Shown here: in pieces, positions 41,836 to 42,867 of the stretch | Numbering within the stretch: position 1 is the first letter of the stretch | How the letters are laid out: the number at the start of each line of letters is the position of its first letter | DNA from: a virus | DNA length: 42,867 bases | IMG/VR virus record: IMGVR_UViG_3300037882_001547 | Location: 1 to 42,867 of that record | Direction: 5' to 3' (one strand) | Notes under the pieces: generated by a model | Databases searched by the model: none | Seen by the model: the letters and a program-made list of their open reading frames with translations, nothing else | What the model was told of the DNA's origin: nothing | Made by a program: the position numbers and the translations under genes

Positions 41836-42032
41836 TTGTACACCGAAATCTTATTCAATTCTTCGTAATCTGGATGTTCTATACTAACAGTATTCCTGCA
41901 ATAACACTTATAGCACACCCAAAATAGGGACTTTGTATAAATCTGTGCACCCTTACCATCACAATACCGCTCATGTACGAGATTAGTATTTTCGGTTTCA
42001 TTGTCGTGTGAATAAAAGCATCTAATCTTCAT
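41832..42032 (-). CDS. Cys-rich small protein
   Basis: 66 residues from ATG 42032, with its start inside the end of the upstream gene. Four of five Cys sit in pairs (VCYKCYCRN), suggesting a metal site. It ends in TGA. Not recognised. Confidence 0.5.
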   Translation of the reverse strand: MKIRCFYSHDNETENTNLVHERYCDGKGAQIYTKSLFWVCYKCYCRNTVSIEHPDYEELNKISVYK

Positions 42033-42174
42033 CGTCGTAATAATTGTAGTTTTGCGAACATTCGTCGTATAGATCATCCATTTCGGCGCATATAGCGCAG
42101 TATGGATTATGTTCGCACCAAACCGTGGTGCATTCACATATTTTCGTCAGGGAAGGTTGCTCGTTCAAGTTCAT
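42022..42174 (-). CDS. Cys-rich acidic small protein
   Basis: 50 residues from ATG 42174 with an AGGA site. Cys residues CEC, WCEH and YCAIC may bind metal; the end is acidic and Tyr-rich (NYNYYDDED). It overlaps the next gene start. It ends in TAG. Unknown function. Confidence 0.45.
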   Translation of the reverse strand: MNLNEQPSLTKICECTTVWCEHNPYCAICAEMDDLYDECSQNYNYYDDED

Positions 42175-42307
42175 TAATCCTATTCTGTAGTCTTGTAATT
42201 TTGTTGTTTAGCCGGTAAACAAGCTCTCTTGTAGCTTAGTCGTCAATCATGTCAATCAATTCGTGATTATCTAGCAAAGAATAATCTTCGTCTTCGTCGT
42301 AATACAT
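42134..42307 (-). CDS. small ORF, possibly read through an in-frame TAA
   Basis: ATG 42307 starts in a TTATG overlap with the HNH gene. The first 23 codons (MYYDEDEDYSLLDNHELIDM...) end at TAA 42238-42236. The same frame continues for 33 protein-like codons with perfect heptads (ELVYRLNNKITRLQNRINEL) to TGA 42136-42134, but has no normal start codon of its own. Either TAA is decoded here, giving 57 residues, or only the 23-residue peptide is made. Confidence 0.35.
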
Positions 42308-42816
42308 AATGCTGCCTTAGCGTCGCGCCAATTAGTGGAGATTCCAAGATATTCACCCAACCTTTTTAGTTGCTCTTCAATAGGTACCGGAGATTCAAGC
42401 TCAAGTCTACCAACCGTAGTGTTGCAATTTCGGCAAAGAAGCTTTCTAATTGCACCGGTTTTGTGACAATGATCAACAGATAGCCTCGCGGGCTCACCTT
42501 TAAATGTTGCAGTTTCGGGCTTCTCACAAATATAGCAAACACCGTTTTGTCGTTTTAGCATTTCCTCGTATTCTTCCGAGGTTATACCGTACTTGTTCTT
42601 AACCCACCAATCCCTGTTATATTTTCTGAGGGCTTCCGATTTTATCCTCGGTACCTTCTTCTTATTTTCTACGATTGCTTTTTGTCTACAGTCGCGACAA
42701 GTTTTTCGTAGATTTCCGTTAGGCGCCCGCTCGAAATATTCTGCTATATGAGGCAAGCGCCTATCACAGCAAATGGAGTGTTTCTTTACTCCATGGCATT
42801 TCATTATGTTAGTCAT
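42307..42816 (-). CDS. EndoVII-like HNH endonuclease, TTA-terminated
   Basis: 169 residues from ATG 42816. N-terminal zinc pair (TCRDC), KYGITSEEYEEMLKRQ, CYIC, and LSVDHCHKTGAIRKLLCRNCN as in endonuclease VII-type HNH proteins. The end ISTNWRDAKAA is repeated in the partial gene upstream. It stops at TTA 42309-42307 (TTATGT overlap); the standard code adds 12 residues. Confidence 0.82.
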
Positions 42817-42867
42817 GCGGCTTTGGCATCGCGCCAATTAGTAGCTATACCTAGCGATCCACCAATA
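42813..42867 (-). CDS. partial HNH endonuclease paralogue (3' end)
   Basis: The last codons of a gene that enters from beyond the window end. It reads ...GIATNWRDAKAA then TGA 42815-42813, which overlaps ATG 42816. The WRDAKAA ending copies that of the neighbouring HNH gene, so a third EndoVII-like gene is likely in tandem. Confidence 0.55.
   Translation of the reverse strand, partial: IGGSLGIATNWRDAKAA

Noticed and set aside
1-42867. A simple exchange of TTA and TAA (TAA = Leu)
   Set aside because: If TAA were an ordinary Leu codon it should interrupt many genes in standard reading. Large genes contain no in-frame TAA, and only two small ORFs do, so a general exchange is not supported.
1-42867. 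Sequencing or assembly frameshifts as the cause of the long gene overlaps
   Set aside because: The overlaps are many, independent, on both strands, and all begin at a TTA codon, which random indels would not produce.
1-42867. TTA as a rare regulated Leu codon, as with bldA in Streptomyces
   Set aside because: Rarity alone would explain absence inside genes but not the presence of TTA at the exact gene ends, nor TTATG taking the place of TAATG.

Overview
The window is 42.9 kb of a contractile-tailed (myovirus-type) bacteriophage. Recognisable parts are a terminase pair, a Mu-type portal, a prohead protease with scaffold, a major capsid protein, tail sheath and tube, a tape measure protein, baseplate parts, fibre-like proteins and a lysis block. 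The morphogenesis genes look Mu-like, but I see no transposase. Base composition is moderate. Many genes have a -10 hexamer ending 6-7 nt before the start codon, which means leaderless mRNAs. That is common in Deinococcota and Actinobacteria, but the host cannot be named from this sequence. Two products carry lipoboxes, so the host exports lipoproteins.

Layout. 1-5.4 kb (+): small early-type genes served by repeated TTGACA/TTGCAC promoters. 5.4-6.85 kb (+): a run of short tyrosine-rich paralogues. 6.85-8.02 kb: a non-coding, repeat- and hairpin-rich region. 8.0-10.75 kb (+): small genes including a SLOG-like protein. 10.77-15.64 kb (+): baseplate hub, tail assembly chaperones with an apparent -1 frameshift, and tape measure. 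15.6-16.7 kb (-): a LysM tail protein. 16.8-18.7 kb (+): sheath and tube, then a terminator. 18.76-28.86 kb (-): a tRNA and the head operon, from a PD-(D/E)XK-like protein and the terminase to the connector proteins. 28.93-33.3 kb (+): gp46/gp47/gp48-like baseplate proteins and a fibre. 33.4-36.1 kb (+): lysis genes. 36.1-39.85 kb (+): adhesin-like genes and a lipoprotein metzincin. 39.8-42.87 kb (-): HNH endonucleases, a MazG-like protein, a Dam methylase and very small ORFs.

The main observation is that TTA appears to be a stop codon. By hand count, about 35 genes run free of TTA until a TTA lies exactly where the gene should end. Eleven junctions are TTATG, where phages normally have TAATG. 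Read with the standard code, these genes gain C-terminal tails of up to about 200 nt that run antisense-free but meaningless through the next gene, its promoter or a hairpin. TerL, portal, capsid, sheath, tape measure, gp47 and LysM have no internal TTA although they use hundreds of other Leu codons. One internal TTA, near the end of the Dam gene, is the best counter-example. TAA is almost absent as a stop and occurs in frame inside two small coding-like ORFs, so its meaning is unclear. CDS ends below are given at TTA where this applies, and the standard-code end is stated in the text.
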